A DNA stretch of 64,000 bases. Origin: Datisca glomerata (Eukaryota > Streptophyta > Magnoliopsida > Cucurbitales > Datiscaceae). This document shows positions 47,280 through 59,444 of the stretch, in pieces; position 1 is the stretch's first letter; every line of letters starts with the position of its first letter. A program made the translations under genes and the position numbers. The stretch lies in contig QANY01002375.1 of assembly GCA_003255025.1 (NCBI GenBank), positions 868,001 to 932,000 on the forward strand. The letters are read 5' to 3'. The notes beneath the pieces were generated by a model. It was not told where the DNA came from, searched no databases, and worked only from the letters and a program-made list of their open reading frames with translations.

Positions 47280-49700
47280 CTTGAAGAAGCGAACAATGAT
47301 GTACCAATCATTTTTTATGAAGACAACGAGAGATATGACAGATAAGGTAATTACCATTCGAATCAGGAACTGTTTGTTGCGAAGGGTCCTAATTGATGAC
47401 TGGAGCGCTATAAGTATTCTTCACCAGTCTACACTTGAAAAGATAGCAATAGAAGCGCCAAGGCTCTATAGGGCTAGGCACTCATGGGTTTCAACGGGAC
47501 CATTACTTATTGTGAAGGAATTTTATCACTTCCTGGGCATGCGGACCGTACCCATTCAACCATATCACAGATTTTGTAGTGATTGACATGCCGTCACTTT
47601 ACATCGTGATGCTGGGAAGAATGTGGATTCATAAAATGCTGAAGTATTCATCGCCACAAGGAGTACATACAATTAAGGGAGACCAGGCGGCAGCCTGTTG
47701 TCACGTTGTAACAGCACTTGATTCAACAAAGAAGAGAGATACGCCCGTTCATGGCAACGAGAAGTAAGTAGCTGAGAAATAGCAACTAACTAAAGGTGAG
47801 CCAGGCGAGAGCAATCCAAGATATGAAGCCATGAGTAGAACATAGTCCATTGACATCAGAAATAGAAAAAGAACGAAGATAGGTGCAGAGTTGACTGAAG
47901 CAGAAAAAATTGAACTCACAAGGTTCCTCATGGAGAACGTCGACATCTTTGATACTACAACAGTGAAAATGTCAGGTATTGAAGAAAAATTGATTTGTCA
48001 TAAATTGAATGTAGATCCTTTTATGAAAATTGTAAAACAAAGTTATTTTTTGCACCCGAAAGAAAAGCGGCCATAAAAGAAGAAGTAGACAAATTTCTCG
48101 ACGTCGGGTTCATCAAAGAAGTCAACTACCCAGAGTAGTTTACGAACGTAGTTATGGTGAAGAAAATGGAGAATCTATGTGGACTTTACAGATTTAAATA
48201 AAGCTTTCCCTAAGGATGATTACTCGTTGCAAAAAATTGACCAGATAAAGGATGAAACAACAGGACATGAACTTCTAAGTTTCATGGATGCATACTCTAT
48301 TATAATCAGGTGAAAATGTTCCAATCCAATCAAGAAAGGACATATTTTATTACTGACTTTGGGATAGTTTGCTAAATAGTAATACCTTTCAGTCTTAAAA
48401 AAATACCTTCAGTATAAAAAATGTAGGGGTAACGTATCAAAGATTGGTAAAAAATCTTTGAAAAACATATTGGAAAAATGATGAAAGTCTACGTCGATGA
48501 CATGCTTGTAAGAGCAAAAAGATGGACGGACCACATCCATAATCTGAAGGAAGAATTTTTAGCTCTAAGAGAAAGTAACATAAAGTTAAATCCATAAAAG
48601 TGCACGTTTAGAGTGGCAGCAGGAAAGTTTCTCGGGTACCTCGTTAATAACAGAAGGATTGAAGTCAATCCCGACCAAGTTAAGGTGATCATGGAAATCA
48701 AGTCGCCAGAGACAAATAAAGAGATTCAAAGCTTGACAAGAAAGTTGGCTGCATAGATTCTTAGCAAGATCAACTGATAAATGCAGACTGTTTTTCACCA
48801 AACTAAAGAAGAATTCTGAACAATAGTGGGACGGGGAATGCGAAGAAGCGCTAAAAAACTTAAACAGTACTTAGCCTCTCTTTCATTAGTGTCTAAACCA
48901 TTACTCGGCAGAAAACTCTTTCTTTATCTCGAGATATCAGAAACGACCGTCAGTGCGGCGTTGGTTAGGACAGAAGGGGCAACAAAAACCTGTTTATTTT
49001 CTTTAACAAAAGCTGGCACTAGCATTAGTTGTTGCTGCAAGGAAATTAAGGCATTATTTCCAAGCACATACGATCAATGCGGTAACTGAATTCCCCATAA
49101 GAAGTCTTTTACATTCTCTAGAGATGGTTGGAAGGCTCACGAAGTGAGCAGTTGAACTTGGGGGATATGACATCCGTTATGTACCAGGGATCGTGATCAA
49201 GGCAGAAGTTCTAATGGATTTCATTGCCTAATTCACTTATGAAGACGTGAAACATGATTCCTTGCAGATGGAGTCAAATGAGGAAGCCTGGACCTTATTT
49301 GTAGATGGAACCTCTAATCACCGGGGGGCGGGAGTAGCGGGGAGTAGTTGTCCAGACTCCATATGGTGAAACTTTTGAACAAGCATTATCCTTTGGTTTT
49401 TAGGCATCTATAAACGAAGCAGAATACGCACTGCTAGACGGACTCCATCTAGTAAAAGAACTAAAGGTAACAAACAATAAATTTGTGATTCGATGTTAAT
49501 TGCTAATAAACTTTTAGGAAAATATAACGCCAAAGATAGCAGAATGGTAGAGTATTTGCAATATACAAAGGAAATGCTATAGTTGTTCAAAAGTTATGAG
49601 ATCTCGTAAATACCGTGAACAAAAACTTCCAGAGCGGATGCCCTTACCGATTTGGGATCTTCAGTACTATCCTTTATAAATCGAATATTTCCATTGAGTA
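47280..49700 (+). pseudogene. Tat-1 protease, RT and two RNase H domains (remnants)
   Basis: Protease-like RVLIDDWSAISILHQSTLE (47384), where the expected D-G/S-G/S reads DDWS. RT: EEKLICHKLNVDP (47985), EEVDKFLDVGFIKEVNYPE (48079) and intact YVDD at 48492-48503 with KFLGYLVNNRRIEVNPDQVK (48630). RNase H 1: LFLYLEISETTVSAALVR (48909). Second RNase H: AWTLFVDGTSNHRGAG (49286), with ADALTDLGSS (49627) toward its end. Multiple stops. Confidence 0.85.
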
Positions 49701-49792
49701 CTTAAGCGAGCCTAACAACGAAAAATGATGGGCATGATTGGTATGAGAGTATTGTTCGTTATCTTCTCAATGAGGATCTTATAGTCAACAAA

Positions 49793-50874
49793 ATGGAAGC
49801 CCGAGAGCTTCAAAAATGGAGTACGATATGTACTCTAATTGATAGAAGATTGTATAGAAGGTATTTTTCAGGACCTTATCTCAAATGCGTCAAAACAATG
49901 GAAGCGAAGTACGCGTTGGCAAACATACACGGGGGAATTTGCAAAAATCATCCAGGCAAAAGGACTTTGGCAAACAAGTATTTGAATGAAGGGTATATTT
50001 GGCCAAAGATGCTTGAAGAAGCATTGTCCTTAGTGAAAAGGTGCAATAATTGTCAATGTTATGCCCCTGTTCCAAGAATGGCCACGGAGGAGTTGTAAAC
50101 ATTAATAAGTTTGTGGTCGTTTATGCAATGGAGAATTGATATAATCAGCCTACTCTCGATGGCTCCCTCTCAGAAGAGATATCCACTAGTCACGACTGAC
50201 TACTTCACCTAGTAGATTGAAGTAGAAGCTTTCGTAGGAGTAAGGGAAGAGGAGGTAAAACAATTTTTATGGAAAAACATTGTCTGCAAGTAAGGGGTTC
50301 CCAGAACGCTAGTCTCTGACAACAGACTCTAGTTCACCAGAAGCTTAGTGAAATTTTTTCATGAAGGGCTCCGTAAAAAAAAAAGATTGTCAACACCCTA
50401 TTATCCCTAAGACAACAGGAAAATGGAAAGGTGAAGCAGGATAATTCTTGATAACTTAAAGAAGCGATTGGAGTCCACAAGGGAAAATGAGTTGAAGAAT
50501 TGCCTTCAGTTCTTTGGGACAGAACTACGCCTCAAGAACCCATGGGTGAGATGCTTTTCTCCCTTATATACAGAGCAGAAGTCATTATACCAGTTGTTAT
50601 CAGGTGCCCCACGGTAAGATCTACCATAGATGAAGGTACAAACACAAGATGAATGATAGAAAGCCTTGATCTGTTTGAAGAGAAACGAGAGGAAACTCTA
50701 ATCAGGTTGGCTACCTATAATCAAAAGAGAAGGAAATATTTCCAGAAAAAGGTGAGGAAGCGGCAATATCAGATCAGGGATCTCGTTCTCAAAAGGATAT
50801 TCCAAACAAATGAAGGCAAGATGAGACCGAATTGGGAAGGACCGTTCATCATTAAGGTAGTTAGGGGAAATTGA
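49793..50874 (+). pseudogene. Tat-1 integrase remnant
   Basis: The N-terminal zinc-binding region (49793-50098) has HGGICKNHPGKRTLANKYL and CNNC. The catalytic core begins QWRIDIISLLSMAP (50128, first Asp) and contains VPRTLVSDNRL (50308, second Asp). The C-terminal part at 50653-50874 includes VLKRIFQTNEGKMRPNWEGP, the GPF-like end of Gypsy integrases. Confidence 0.85.
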
Positions 50875-51064
50875 TCTTACCATCTGATGATTAACGGGGG
50901 AAATGTTTATCCAAACATTGGAATGCCTTACATTTACGCAAATTTTATGTATGACTTCTCCCTCTTTTATAATGAAAATTGCATTACCCCATGGTATTTT
51001 CCCGTAAGTCTTTTCCACATAAAATTTGGGGCCAGGTTTCTTTTTTCAAGTTAAAATGAAAAAA

Positions 51065-51500
51065 TAGGGCCCCGAAACTTTGTGAAAAGCTTATGTTTTG
51101 GGGAACAAATATCTCCAGACACCGTTTCAGAAGGAAATCTTAGGGTCCTTGAGATTTATGAAAAGCTTAAGTCTTTGGGAACATATGTCTATGGACACCA
51201 TTTTTAGAAAAAATCTTAGGCCCTTGAGCTTTGTGAAAAGCTTAAATCTTTAGGAACAGATGTCTACATACACCATTTTCAGAAAGAAATCTTAAGGCCC
51301 CTGAGCTTCGTGAAAAGCTTAATTTCTTGGGAACGGATGTCTGTGGCCACCATTTTCAGAAGGAAGTCTTAGGGCCCCTGAGCTTTGTAAAAAGATTAAG
51401 TTCTTGAGAACAGATGTCTACGGACACCATTTTTTGAAGGAAATCTTAGGGCCCTTAATCTTTGAGCTTTAGGGCTCCTAATCTTTGTGAAAAACTCAAG
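51065..51500 (+). repeat. Tat-1 tandem repeat, about 76-bp unit, six copies
   Basis: Units start near 51067, 51142, 51218, 51295, 51371 and 51448, each with TTAGGGCCCCTGAGCTTTGT, then AAAAGCTTAAGT, TGGGAACAGATGTCTA and CACCATTTTCAGAAGGAAA. Lies between integrase and the antisense ORF. Confidence 0.88.
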
Positions 51501-51819
51501 TCATTGGGAACAGATTTTCAAAAAATGATATTCTTAAAAGGAAATCAAGAAATCAAAATGGAAAATAGATCGAAAAACTGGCAATGGATGCAATTCGAAA
51601 GAATTAAAAGTGAATCAACGAGATTCAAAAATCAAAACAAGTTCAACATGCTATATTTCAAAAATCTACCAAGTACACGACAACGGTGAAGTCAAAAGTT
51701 GAAAGTCAAATTTTCTTTTCATTTATAGTGATTGAAAATTACAATGAAAAGGAAAAAAAAGTATAAGGAAAAGAAACTACAGAGATACAAAGAAAGCAGG
51801 GAAAAAACTAAAAAATTAT

Positions 51820-53894
51820 GATGGTTTCCTCCTCATCAGCAGTGTCAACAATAGTGGCTTCGGTAGCAGCAACATTGGCAATTACTTCATTCGGGTTGAC
51901 GACAGTAACTTTGACAAAGGCTTCAAGAGGGTTGGCCTTGACTTTTTCGTAGAAGCATTAATATCATCTTGGGCCTCGGAAGGAGCATCACAGAGAGGAG
52001 GGAAGCCTTAGGCAAACCATCTCTATAACCGAGGCTATAGATTAACTACTCAGCCTTATCGAACATGGCCTAATACTCGTCCCCCATCTGCTTCTCCTTT
52101 TCTTTAGCCTAGGCTCTAGCTAGCTCAATTGCTACTAAAGATTCCTCAGTTACTGCAATGAATCCTTAGCAATTTTCAGAGCTTCTTCAAGCTTATGATA
52201 TTCTGTGGCCGCTGCAGCTGCGTCTTAAGCCATCTTCTCCATAACTTCCTGAAGCCCGACCTCGTTTTTCTTTAGATGTTCATTTTTAGCCCAAAGATGG
52301 TCCAGGATACCATTGCACTTAGCGACTTGCTTGTGAAATTTCAACAGGGCCTGGTCCAAGCGAGTTAGTGTTCTTGAAAGACATTATGATGGACAATTGC
52401 CTCAAGATGAAAACAAATGATTAAGCATTAAGTAAATGGGAAAATAAAGCATAAAGATAGAAATAAATAAGAAGAGAAATAAGACATACCTTCATTAAGT
52501 CGTGGCTCAAAGAGCACATGAGATTACCAGAAGGTTGTAGAATGGGGGTCGTCCAGGAAACTAACTGATGTGGGAATGGGAGGAACACTGGTGAAATGCC
52601 TCTAAATCGAACAAAAAATATCTCCAGCAGCCTCTTGGGAGCCGAAAGTAGCAGCGAGGGAAGGCTCCCATTGAGAAGTCTGCAGAGGAGGAGCTGAAAG
52701 AGTGGTTGATGAGCGCACCGAAACACCTCATTTTCAGTACTGAGGACTGGAGGAACATGGGGAAAAGGAGGAATGGGAGGAGCATGAAAGGAACTGGATG
52801 TATCCGTCCTTGAACGAACATTTCTTTCGTTCTCAATGTTGCCCATTAAATTGTTGTGCAAACGCATCTTGTCTTTTTCAGCAACCCTTTGAAATAAGTT
52901 TTCTACTTCTTCTTCCGCTTCTTCCGTGTCAGTTGACTCAAATAACTCAAAGCAAAATTGCTAGAACTGAATGATAGGAGGGAATGGGAATACCTCTTAG
53001 GAGCAAAGAAGATGATTGTGGGGCAGATGTTGAGGCGACAAGAACTGTGACTAGGGTAAACTCTCTCTGGGCAACGGTAGGCTGCGAATATCCTTTCGCT
53101 AATCAACCTTGAAGAGAAAGCTCTCTTGTTAGCTCTTTTATCTGTATTATAACAAAAGGGAGATATTATAATTGAATATATGTAAGAAAGATAAAGAAAT
53201 TGAAGAAAATAGTATGGAAACGGAGCTTCGACAACTTACTAAAATTTGCCCAGTTCTTGAGAATTATCCAGCGGCCATCACATCCCAGTTCCTGCCAACC
53301 AGGAGAGTGTCCCATTCCCATTCCTTATCCCCCTTCGGGAGGTCAGTTATCAATGGCCCCTCTTTTCCCCCGGACGAGGGGAAGTTAATAAATATCCACA
53401 CGAGGCTTGGCAATATATAAGACTCGAAGTTTGTCTATCCCTAAGCCTAAATTACACCTCCTATTCATAACCTCAAAATAGAGGACTACCCTATACGAAC
53501 TTGGGGTAAATTGGGAAGGGGCCAGGCCATAAGTAGAGAAGAATTCTTGAAATAGAGGTGAGAACAAAAGTTTTAAACCTAATGCTATATACATGGGGCC
53601 CGAGAGTGATTTGGTATGGAGGCATACACAGGACTCCTATGAAAAAATATCTCGTAATGCACAAAGAACATCGGGAGGGAAAGCTTCTAGGTGGTAAGCC
53701 ATAAATTGCCTAAACTCATCTTGGGTTCTAACTAAGGGAACTGATGGTTTAAAGTAGGTTTCATCTTTCATGACTTTAAGAAGTATCAGAAACAGAAAAT
53801 GGAGAGAAAAGAAAGAAAGAAACGATGAGAAACTTTGGGGATTGAAGATGAAGAATGAAGAAAGAACAAAGGAGAAAGCCTTTAAATAGGGCAC
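51820..53894 (-). pseudogene. Tat-1 antisense ORF (putative gypsy-type transposon family)
   Basis: Antisense to gag-pol, starting at ATG 53894 or, more likely, MKDETYFKPSVPLV at 53773. The N-terminal domain continues in other frames as LFQEFFSTYGLAPSQFTP (53535) and VVLYFEVMNRRCNLGLGID (53485), which resemble the plant family annotated as putative gypsy-type transposon (PF04195). Further downstream a Pro-rich linker (52836-52730) and a charged coiled-coil-like part (KNEHLKKNEVGLQEVMEKMA, 52295) follow. Its role is unknown. Stops and shifts break it. Confidence 0.75.
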
Positions 53895-54317
53895 AAATGT
53901 TAAGAAAAATTGTGAATCATTTAATTAATTCTGAAAGGGGGCAATAGAAAGGCGTTTAGGGGTACTCGAATAAGATGAAATCCTTTGAAAAAGATGTGAC
54001 TGACAAAGTACAGTGGAGTGAACCGTCGCGACTGTTGAAGAACAAAGAAACGACAACTGGCAAAGGGGGCATGCTTACGCTGCCAAAAATAGAATTTGAA
54101 AATAGTGCGACGCTTTCCTAAGGAACATCAAGAATGAGAACGGAAATATGAAGCATCGAAAGAGCGTAGAAAACCGCTATTGACAACTGGCAGTCGAAAA
54201 GCTGCCTAGAAAGCTGCACAATGTGTTTTGAAAAACGTGAAAATGTGACATAAGGGACAAGTTATGATTAATAATGTTGTTTTCAATGGAATAATTTTCA
54301 TTTTCGATATGATATTT

Positions 54318-54717
54318 AGGGGTGTTCACGGTTTGGTCAGGTCAATTTTTGGTAAAAAATCGAACCGAAACTTCGATTCAGTGATAAAACCGAATCGAAG
54401 CGTGTATGCTAAAAGAACCGAATCGAACCGTGAGTTTCGATTCTGTTCGGTTGGGTATTTTAAATATTTTTTAAATGATATTATTGAAAAAATATATAAA
54501 ATTAAAGTTTTACTTCGGTTCGGTTTGATTTTATAAGAAATTACATATAAAAATAATAATATTAATTTAATATTTCGGTTCGGTTCGGTTTGAAAACCAC
54601 CAAAATTTTGAACCGAACCGAAACTTCAGTTCGGCTATTTTCCCGAACCGAACACACATAAAGAACTGACAGATCCGACTATTTTCAATTCGGCTCGGTT
54701 TGGTTTTGAACACTCCT
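54318..54717. mobile_element. hAT-like non-autonomous element, CGGTTC-rich
   Basis: Inverted ends AGGGGTGTTCA (left) and TGAACACTCCT (right), with repeated CGGTTCGGTT / AACCGAACCG inside; 400 bp. It is related in style to 1-1091. No clear 8-bp duplication is visible. It interrupts the Tat-1 3' LTR region. Confidence 0.7.
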
Positions 54718-54749
54718 TTGTGTATAGGCTTCATTAGAATTAGCCGAAT

Positions 54750-54880
54750 ACAATAGGGGCAAATGAACGAACATGAATCTTTTTCTCTGACACGTCCTCA
54801 AGAAAAGACCAATCAGAAGAATGCATGTAGCTTGACAACGTGGTAATCCGGGAGAAATGATCAAGGCCGTTGATTCCCAC
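54750..54880 (+). repeat. Tat-1 3' LTR fragment
   Basis: ACACGTCCTCAAGAAAAGAC through AAGGCCGTTGATT matches 45436-45520 of the 5' LTR. Similarity stops near 54878, so the LTR is truncated or strongly diverged. Confidence 0.65.
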
Positions 54881-55357
54881 AATCATATTTCAAGAATATT
54901 TTTGACAAAAAAATATATCCAAAAACCTTAGAGAGTTGACAAGTTAGATTGGTCTAATGATTTAATCTATTCTACTGATTTTGTAAATGAATATATTCAA
55001 GTCATTGTAATTCTTATTCTTGAATTATAATATAGAATTTGAAAAAATAAGAGAGAGTCAAAAAGTATAATTTTTATGTATATATTAACAAAAAGTAAAG
55101 AAAACCCATGTCTCCGAATATGGAAAAGACGAGCAATCACAATGACATTTTACTCTCAAATCTTAGATGACCAACTGCAATGTCCTCATGTTAACCACTC
55201 GACCAACCAAACAAACAGCAAACCTACGAACTTTCTTACATTTATCCAAAATTAAATTACATATGTTCAGTAAACCTCCACCTTGAACATTCAAGCAAAC
55301 ACACAGCCAACAAACAGAGACATCATGTATTGTATAATTACGGAAATAATCCTCTCA
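54881..55357. other. 3' flank of the P450 gene
   Basis: AT-rich, no gene. It must hold the CYP86A1 3' UTR on the minus strand, but I see no canonical AATAAA within it. Confidence 0.5.
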
Positions 55358-56899
55358 TTATGCCTTTCCAAGATTACGAGGATGCAAGTACACGCGAAGT
55401 CCATTCTTCATGAACAGCGTGAGGGACATTTTCTGTTCCACCCGGTGACCTGGAACTGGAAATAGCCGGTAACGCAGAAGTACAGCCGAGGCCACAGACT
55501 TCATTTGTAAATAAGCCAAGTCCTTGCCTAAACAAATCCTCGGTCCAGCATTGAAAGCTATAAACTTATAACCATCCTTGGGCGGTTCGAACCGGTCTCC
55601 TTCAACCGACAGCCACCTCTCCGGTTTAAACTCCATGCAGTCTTCCCCCCATATAGTCTTCATCCTCCCTACTGAATATATCGAATACGTAACCGTAGAA
55701 CCGGCCGGTACAAACGTTCCATCCGGTAAAACGTCATCTGACACAACATACTTGAAGTCCTCGGGCACTGAAGGGTATAAACGTAGCGTTTCAGCTAACG
55801 CGGCTTTAAGATAAACCAATCGATCGGCTTCGTCGAATATCAGAGGCTCTTCTATCCACGTTTGCCTGTCGTTACCACGTGTCACTCTAAGAACCGTCGA
55901 TATTTCCTCGACGATCTTCTCCTCGACGTTGGGATGGTTCATGACGAGCCAGAAGAACCAGCTGAGCGCGACAGATGATGTGTCGCGTCCAGCCAGGACG
56001 AAGTTCAGAGCAATGCGTTGTAGCACCGAGGTGGGAAAGTGATTCCCGTTGACATCTCGTTTGTTCAAGAAGCGAGACAACAAATCGTCGGAAGGAGATA
56101 TCTTCCGTACAGAGATGGCATCATTCATATAATTTTCAACAACTTGGAGGCTATTCTTCAACTTCCTTTCGGATCCAATCTCCAGCAGTTTCCCGAACTT
56201 CCAAAGGAAACCAGGGTAGAGAAGCCGCTGTAGGGTGGCTTCAGTGGCGGTGTCAAACGCCATAGAGAACGGATTTTCAGGTAGCTCCGGCGAGAGAGTC
56301 TCGGGGTCTTTCCCGAAAGTAAGCCCACAAATATTATCAAATGTTAAGCGAAGCAACAAGTCTTGTAAATCTACAGAGTTATTATCCTCTACGGCCTTGT
56401 CCAGAATACTCCACAAACGCATCTTGATCGTCCGATTAACCCATCTATCCATAGCTTGCCTGAGAGTCCTCGTAGTGAACTCTAACGCGGCCGTTTTACG
56501 TTGGATAAGCCACGTTTCCCCATCGCTATTGAAAATCCCTTGGCCTAAAAGGTCGTGAAAGGCGGCTTGCCACGTGGGTCCTTTAGGGTAGTTATCGAAC
56601 CGGGTTCGGAGGATGTGCTCAATGTTCTTGGGGTTGCAAGTGACAGTAAAGAAACCTTGTTTACGGGCCAAAAACGGGAGAGCAATGGTAACCGTTTGGT
56701 ACGTGGCGGAGCCGCCGGTTCCGCGGAGGTTAGTGGCTATCCAGTCGTGAATTTGAGACCGGTTCGCGAAGAGGAGAGGGAGGCTGCCGACTAACGGCCA
56801 TACTTTTGGGCCAGTAAGCTGCCTGGCTAGATGGCGAAACCAAAATAGATATAGAGATGTGGCGGCAGCAAAGGTGAGGAAAAGAGACACGAGTTCCAT
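55358..56899 (-). CDS. CYP86A1: Cytochrome P450 CYP86A1-type fatty acid omega-hydroxylase
   Basis: Membrane-bound ER monooxygenase that hydroxylates the terminal carbon of C16/C18 fatty acids, giving omega-hydroxy acids for root suberin (the Arabidopsis protein is called HORST). Intronless, 513 residues, the same length as I recall for Arabidopsis CYP86A1. Seen: N-terminal membrane anchor (3-21), proline-rich hinge [14 protein letters not shown] (28-41), I-helix AGRDTSS (303-309), ExxR as ETLR (370-373), PERW (426-429) and the heme loop [10 protein letters not shown] with Cys456. MELVSLF is chosen as start because a TATA box lies 84 bp upstream; the open frame continues to 57175 but that part is promoter. 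Other CYP86A members are the alternative. Confidence 0.95.
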   Translation of the reverse strand: MELVSLFLTFAAATSLYLFWFRHLARQLTGPKVWPLVGSLPLLFANRSQIHDWIATNLRGTGGSATYQTVTIALPFLARKQGFFTVTCNPKNIEHILRTRFDNYPKGPTWQAAFHDLLGQGIFNSDGETWLIQRKTAALEFTTRTLRQAMDRWVNRTIKMRLWSILDKAVEDNNSVDLQDLLLRLTFDNICGLTFGKDPETLSPELPENPFSMAFDTATEATLQRLLYPGFLWKFGKLLEIGSERKLKNSLQVVENYMNDAISVRKISPSDDLLSRFLNKRDVNGNHFPTSVLQRIALNFVLAGRDTSSVALSWFFWLVMNHPNVEEKIVEEISTVLRVTRGNDRQTWIEEPLIFDEADRLVYLKAALAETLRLYPSVPEDFKYVVSDDVLPDGTFVPAGSTVTYSIYSVGRMKTIWGEDCMEFKPERWLSVEGDRFEPPKDGYKFIAFNAGPRICLGKDLAYLQMKSVASAVLLRYRLFPVPGHRVEQKMSLTLFMKNGLRVYLHPRNLGKA

Positions 56900-56982
56900 G
56901 TGAGGAGAAAGTTGATGGTAGGTATGTGTGATAAAGGGAAATGGAGTTGTGTTTAGAGAGAGAAAGAGAGGAAAAGTGTGAG

Positions 56983-56991
56983 TTTTATAGG
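56983..56991 (-). promoter_or_regulatory. TATA box of the CYP86A1 gene
   Basis: CTATAAAAC on the minus strand, 84 bp before the ATG. A start about 30 nt downstream gives a 5' UTR near 55 nt. Confidence 0.7.
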
Positions 56992-57179
56992 ATGGCGAAG
57001 ACGATGTAGGAGAGATTGGTTGAGAAAATGTGGAAAGGGGAAAGCCAAGATGGTTGTATAATGGGAGGGGGGAGTAGGGTTGGATAGGAAGTGTTTGAGA
57101 GAGAAATAAACACGAAAACACTTTAGTCTTTTTGAAGTTGGAGTGATTGAAAAGAGTTGCTTTAAGTAGGTGCAAGATG

Positions 57180-58702
57180 AATGCTTTTGGTCATTTATTA
57201 GCTTAGATGTTTGTTTCATCTTATTGTTGTTAATAACCCTCTTAATTAACTTCCACACTAGTACATTACAATTCTCTAGGTTTCCTTAGTATCACTAATT
57301 AAAAGGTAACACCCCTCTCTCCCATAAAATATTCGGTTCCCCGAGTATTACTACCTAATATTTCTTCTTATATCTAGGTAAAAGACATGTGCATTGCACG
57401 CGATAAGTCTAATCTTTTCGCTGATCACAAACAATTTAACAAAAAAAATTAAATATGTTCATTTTCTCCTCATCATGTTTATTGTAATGTCATTAGTTAT
57501 ATATTAATTAAAAATAGCTCTATACTAAAATGAATAAGTCGTAAGTATGTACGAAAATTGATTCTCACAGACGTAAAAAATAGAACCAAAATCAATTAAC
57601 ATGAAAACTTGAGTATTCTTCAAATAATTAAAAAATACGTATATAAAAAAGTCAAAAAATCCAAATTAACATGGAAAAATAAGTAGCTAAAATATTATAA
57701 ATCGAAAATAAAAGTTATATTATAATGGTAAAACTGTTATTTTCTCACTTCACAATTAAACTATTACAGATAAGATAAAATGAAATTCAAATAAACCGTG
57801 AAATTCAAATAAATTTGTAAAACTATTATATTTTTAGCCCAACAATATCGAATTATATTAAATTATAATCTGACATTAAGTTCTATTAAATATTAATCGA
57901 ACTTTATTAAAATTAATGTTAGAGTTGCAAATACAAAATAGTTTTGTGCAAAATATAATAAACGAGTATTTTAGTAACATCAAGTTATTTTCTCAAAACT
58001 TTCATGAATTATACAGACATTAAACATAGAAATCTTAACCTTTCATCCCATAGATTATGCACAATCAAATATGTTAATCATATTTTTTATCAATCAAATT
58101 ATCATATATATAATTTTTCAATGAATTGTAGTATTTGTTTTTTTTCATATTTTTTATCTCTTGTAGAAACAGTCAATTCTCGTAGTCTCAAAAATAGCGA
58201 GATTGCTCCAATTATTTTTTACATAAATTTCTGGCAGAAAGATTTTGAGGACTTGATAGTGCAAGCATTTCTGGCAGAAAAAATATTTTTTTACTTTTAA
58301 CATTTCATCCCAACCATTCAGATGAATTTAAATGTCTAAGATTAAACTTCCCCTCTGTAATTGAACTCCAATTGCATAGAATCTCCATCCCTAATGGGGT
58401 GGCTCACATATGTGCTTTGTGGACGGCGTTGATTTTCTACTTTTGCAACTGCGGATTCCACCTTTTCTTTCTTTCATTTTTGATGATCTTGTATGGTTTT
58501 GCAATATTTTTCTTATGGCACTGTAATTGTCATATTCACGCGTCGTGATAGAATATAACATATTCTTGGGCCCCATTTTGAACAATATCAAATCAATGTT
58601 GTTTTAGTTTTTAATTTTTTCTTTAAAAAAAATATCCAAAAGTCACTGTAGGGTAACATATCAATCAGTGTACAATCATAGGTAGATCATGCAACCATAA
58701 AA
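57180..58702. other. Upstream intergenic DNA of CYP86A1
   Basis: Strongly AT-rich with no recognisable gene, RNA or element. Distal control elements for the P450 would lie here. Confidence 0.5.
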
Positions 58703-58968
58703 TGTAGCATGCACAATCACAGGTTGAAAGTTAATTATGCTCATTCCAAAGTAAATATTATAAGTATTTTATATTACTTTAGTCGGTCTTTTATAGTTAA
58801 TTATATGAATTTATACCCACTGTATAATGTATACCATTTAGTTTTACACAATTTAGTCTGAAACTTGTCATTCTTATGCAAAAAGGAAGGTGTTGCATTC
58901 TAACGAACTCTCCTAGTGCTATCTAGGAATTTACTTTTTCAATCCACTACTGTAGAAAAATTCAAGTT

Positions 58969-59444
58969 ATGGAGGCCGAGGTGAACATTTGTTCCATTAA
59001 TGGGAGTGTTGATCAAGATCTAATGAGGCAATTAGACTCTTGGAAACTGACGGAGGAGGAGATAGAAGAGATTGTTATCTCTCGAGAGGTCACTTTTGCC
59101 GGTATAGAGAATTGTGGGTTCAGTATTCTCAGTAGACTATATGCCTTGAGGAAGTATAATCTTTTGGGTCTAAAGAGAGCACTATTGATGGCTTGAAACT
59201 TAGGCGATTATATACATTCTGTGGAGGTCGACAAGGATCGGTTCCAGATATTCTTCAAGATGGAGAATGTGATAAAGTTTTAGTGGAAAACAGACCATGG
59301 ATTTTTGAGGAACACTCTTTGTTGTTAAACAATGGACTTAGAGATTGGATTTCGATTCTAATGTATTATGTTGGGATAGTTTTTGGATCCAAATCCACCA
59401 ACTTCCTATTGAATGCAGAAATTATTAAGATCGATCAGTTTTAA
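58969..59444 (+). pseudogene. DUF4283-like ORF fragment, unit 1
   Basis: The frame from ATG 58969 reads WKLTEEEIEEIVISREVTFA and LGLKRALLMA, then a stop. After a frame change, VLVENRPWIFEEHSLLLNN follows (59278). This order, LT-E-E, ALL-MAW, then RPW-F, is that of plant DUF4283 proteins, many of which come from LINE-type retroelement ORF1s. The stop sits at the conserved Trp of MAW. It ends at the LTR at 59423. A retroelement relic rather than a host gene. Confidence 0.6.

Larger units (their letters stand above)
45374..54880 (+). mobile_element. Tat-1, Gypsy LTR retrotransposon of the Tat lineage with antisense ORF
   Basis: Order: 5' LTR, gag, protease, RT, RNase H, a second RNase H-like domain, integrase, tandem repeats, an antisense ORF, and a damaged 3' LTR. 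Integrase after RT/RNase H places it in Gypsy; the second RNase H and the antisense 3' ORF are known traits of the Tat/Ogre group. About 9.5 kb including a 400-bp hAT-like insertion. All frames are broken. Confidence 0.85.

Noticed and set aside
54310..54725. An 8-bp target duplication around the hAT-like element
   Set aside because: The flanks TGATATTT and TTGTGTAT do not match well enough to call.
55578..56794. Plus-strand frames opposite the P450
   Set aside because: Antisense shadows of the real gene, without any domain.
56900..57175. 92-residue N-terminal extension of the P450 frame
   Set aside because: It lies upstream of the TATA box at 56983-56991 for most of its length, lacks family similarity, and the ATG at 56899 gives the exact length and anchor expected.
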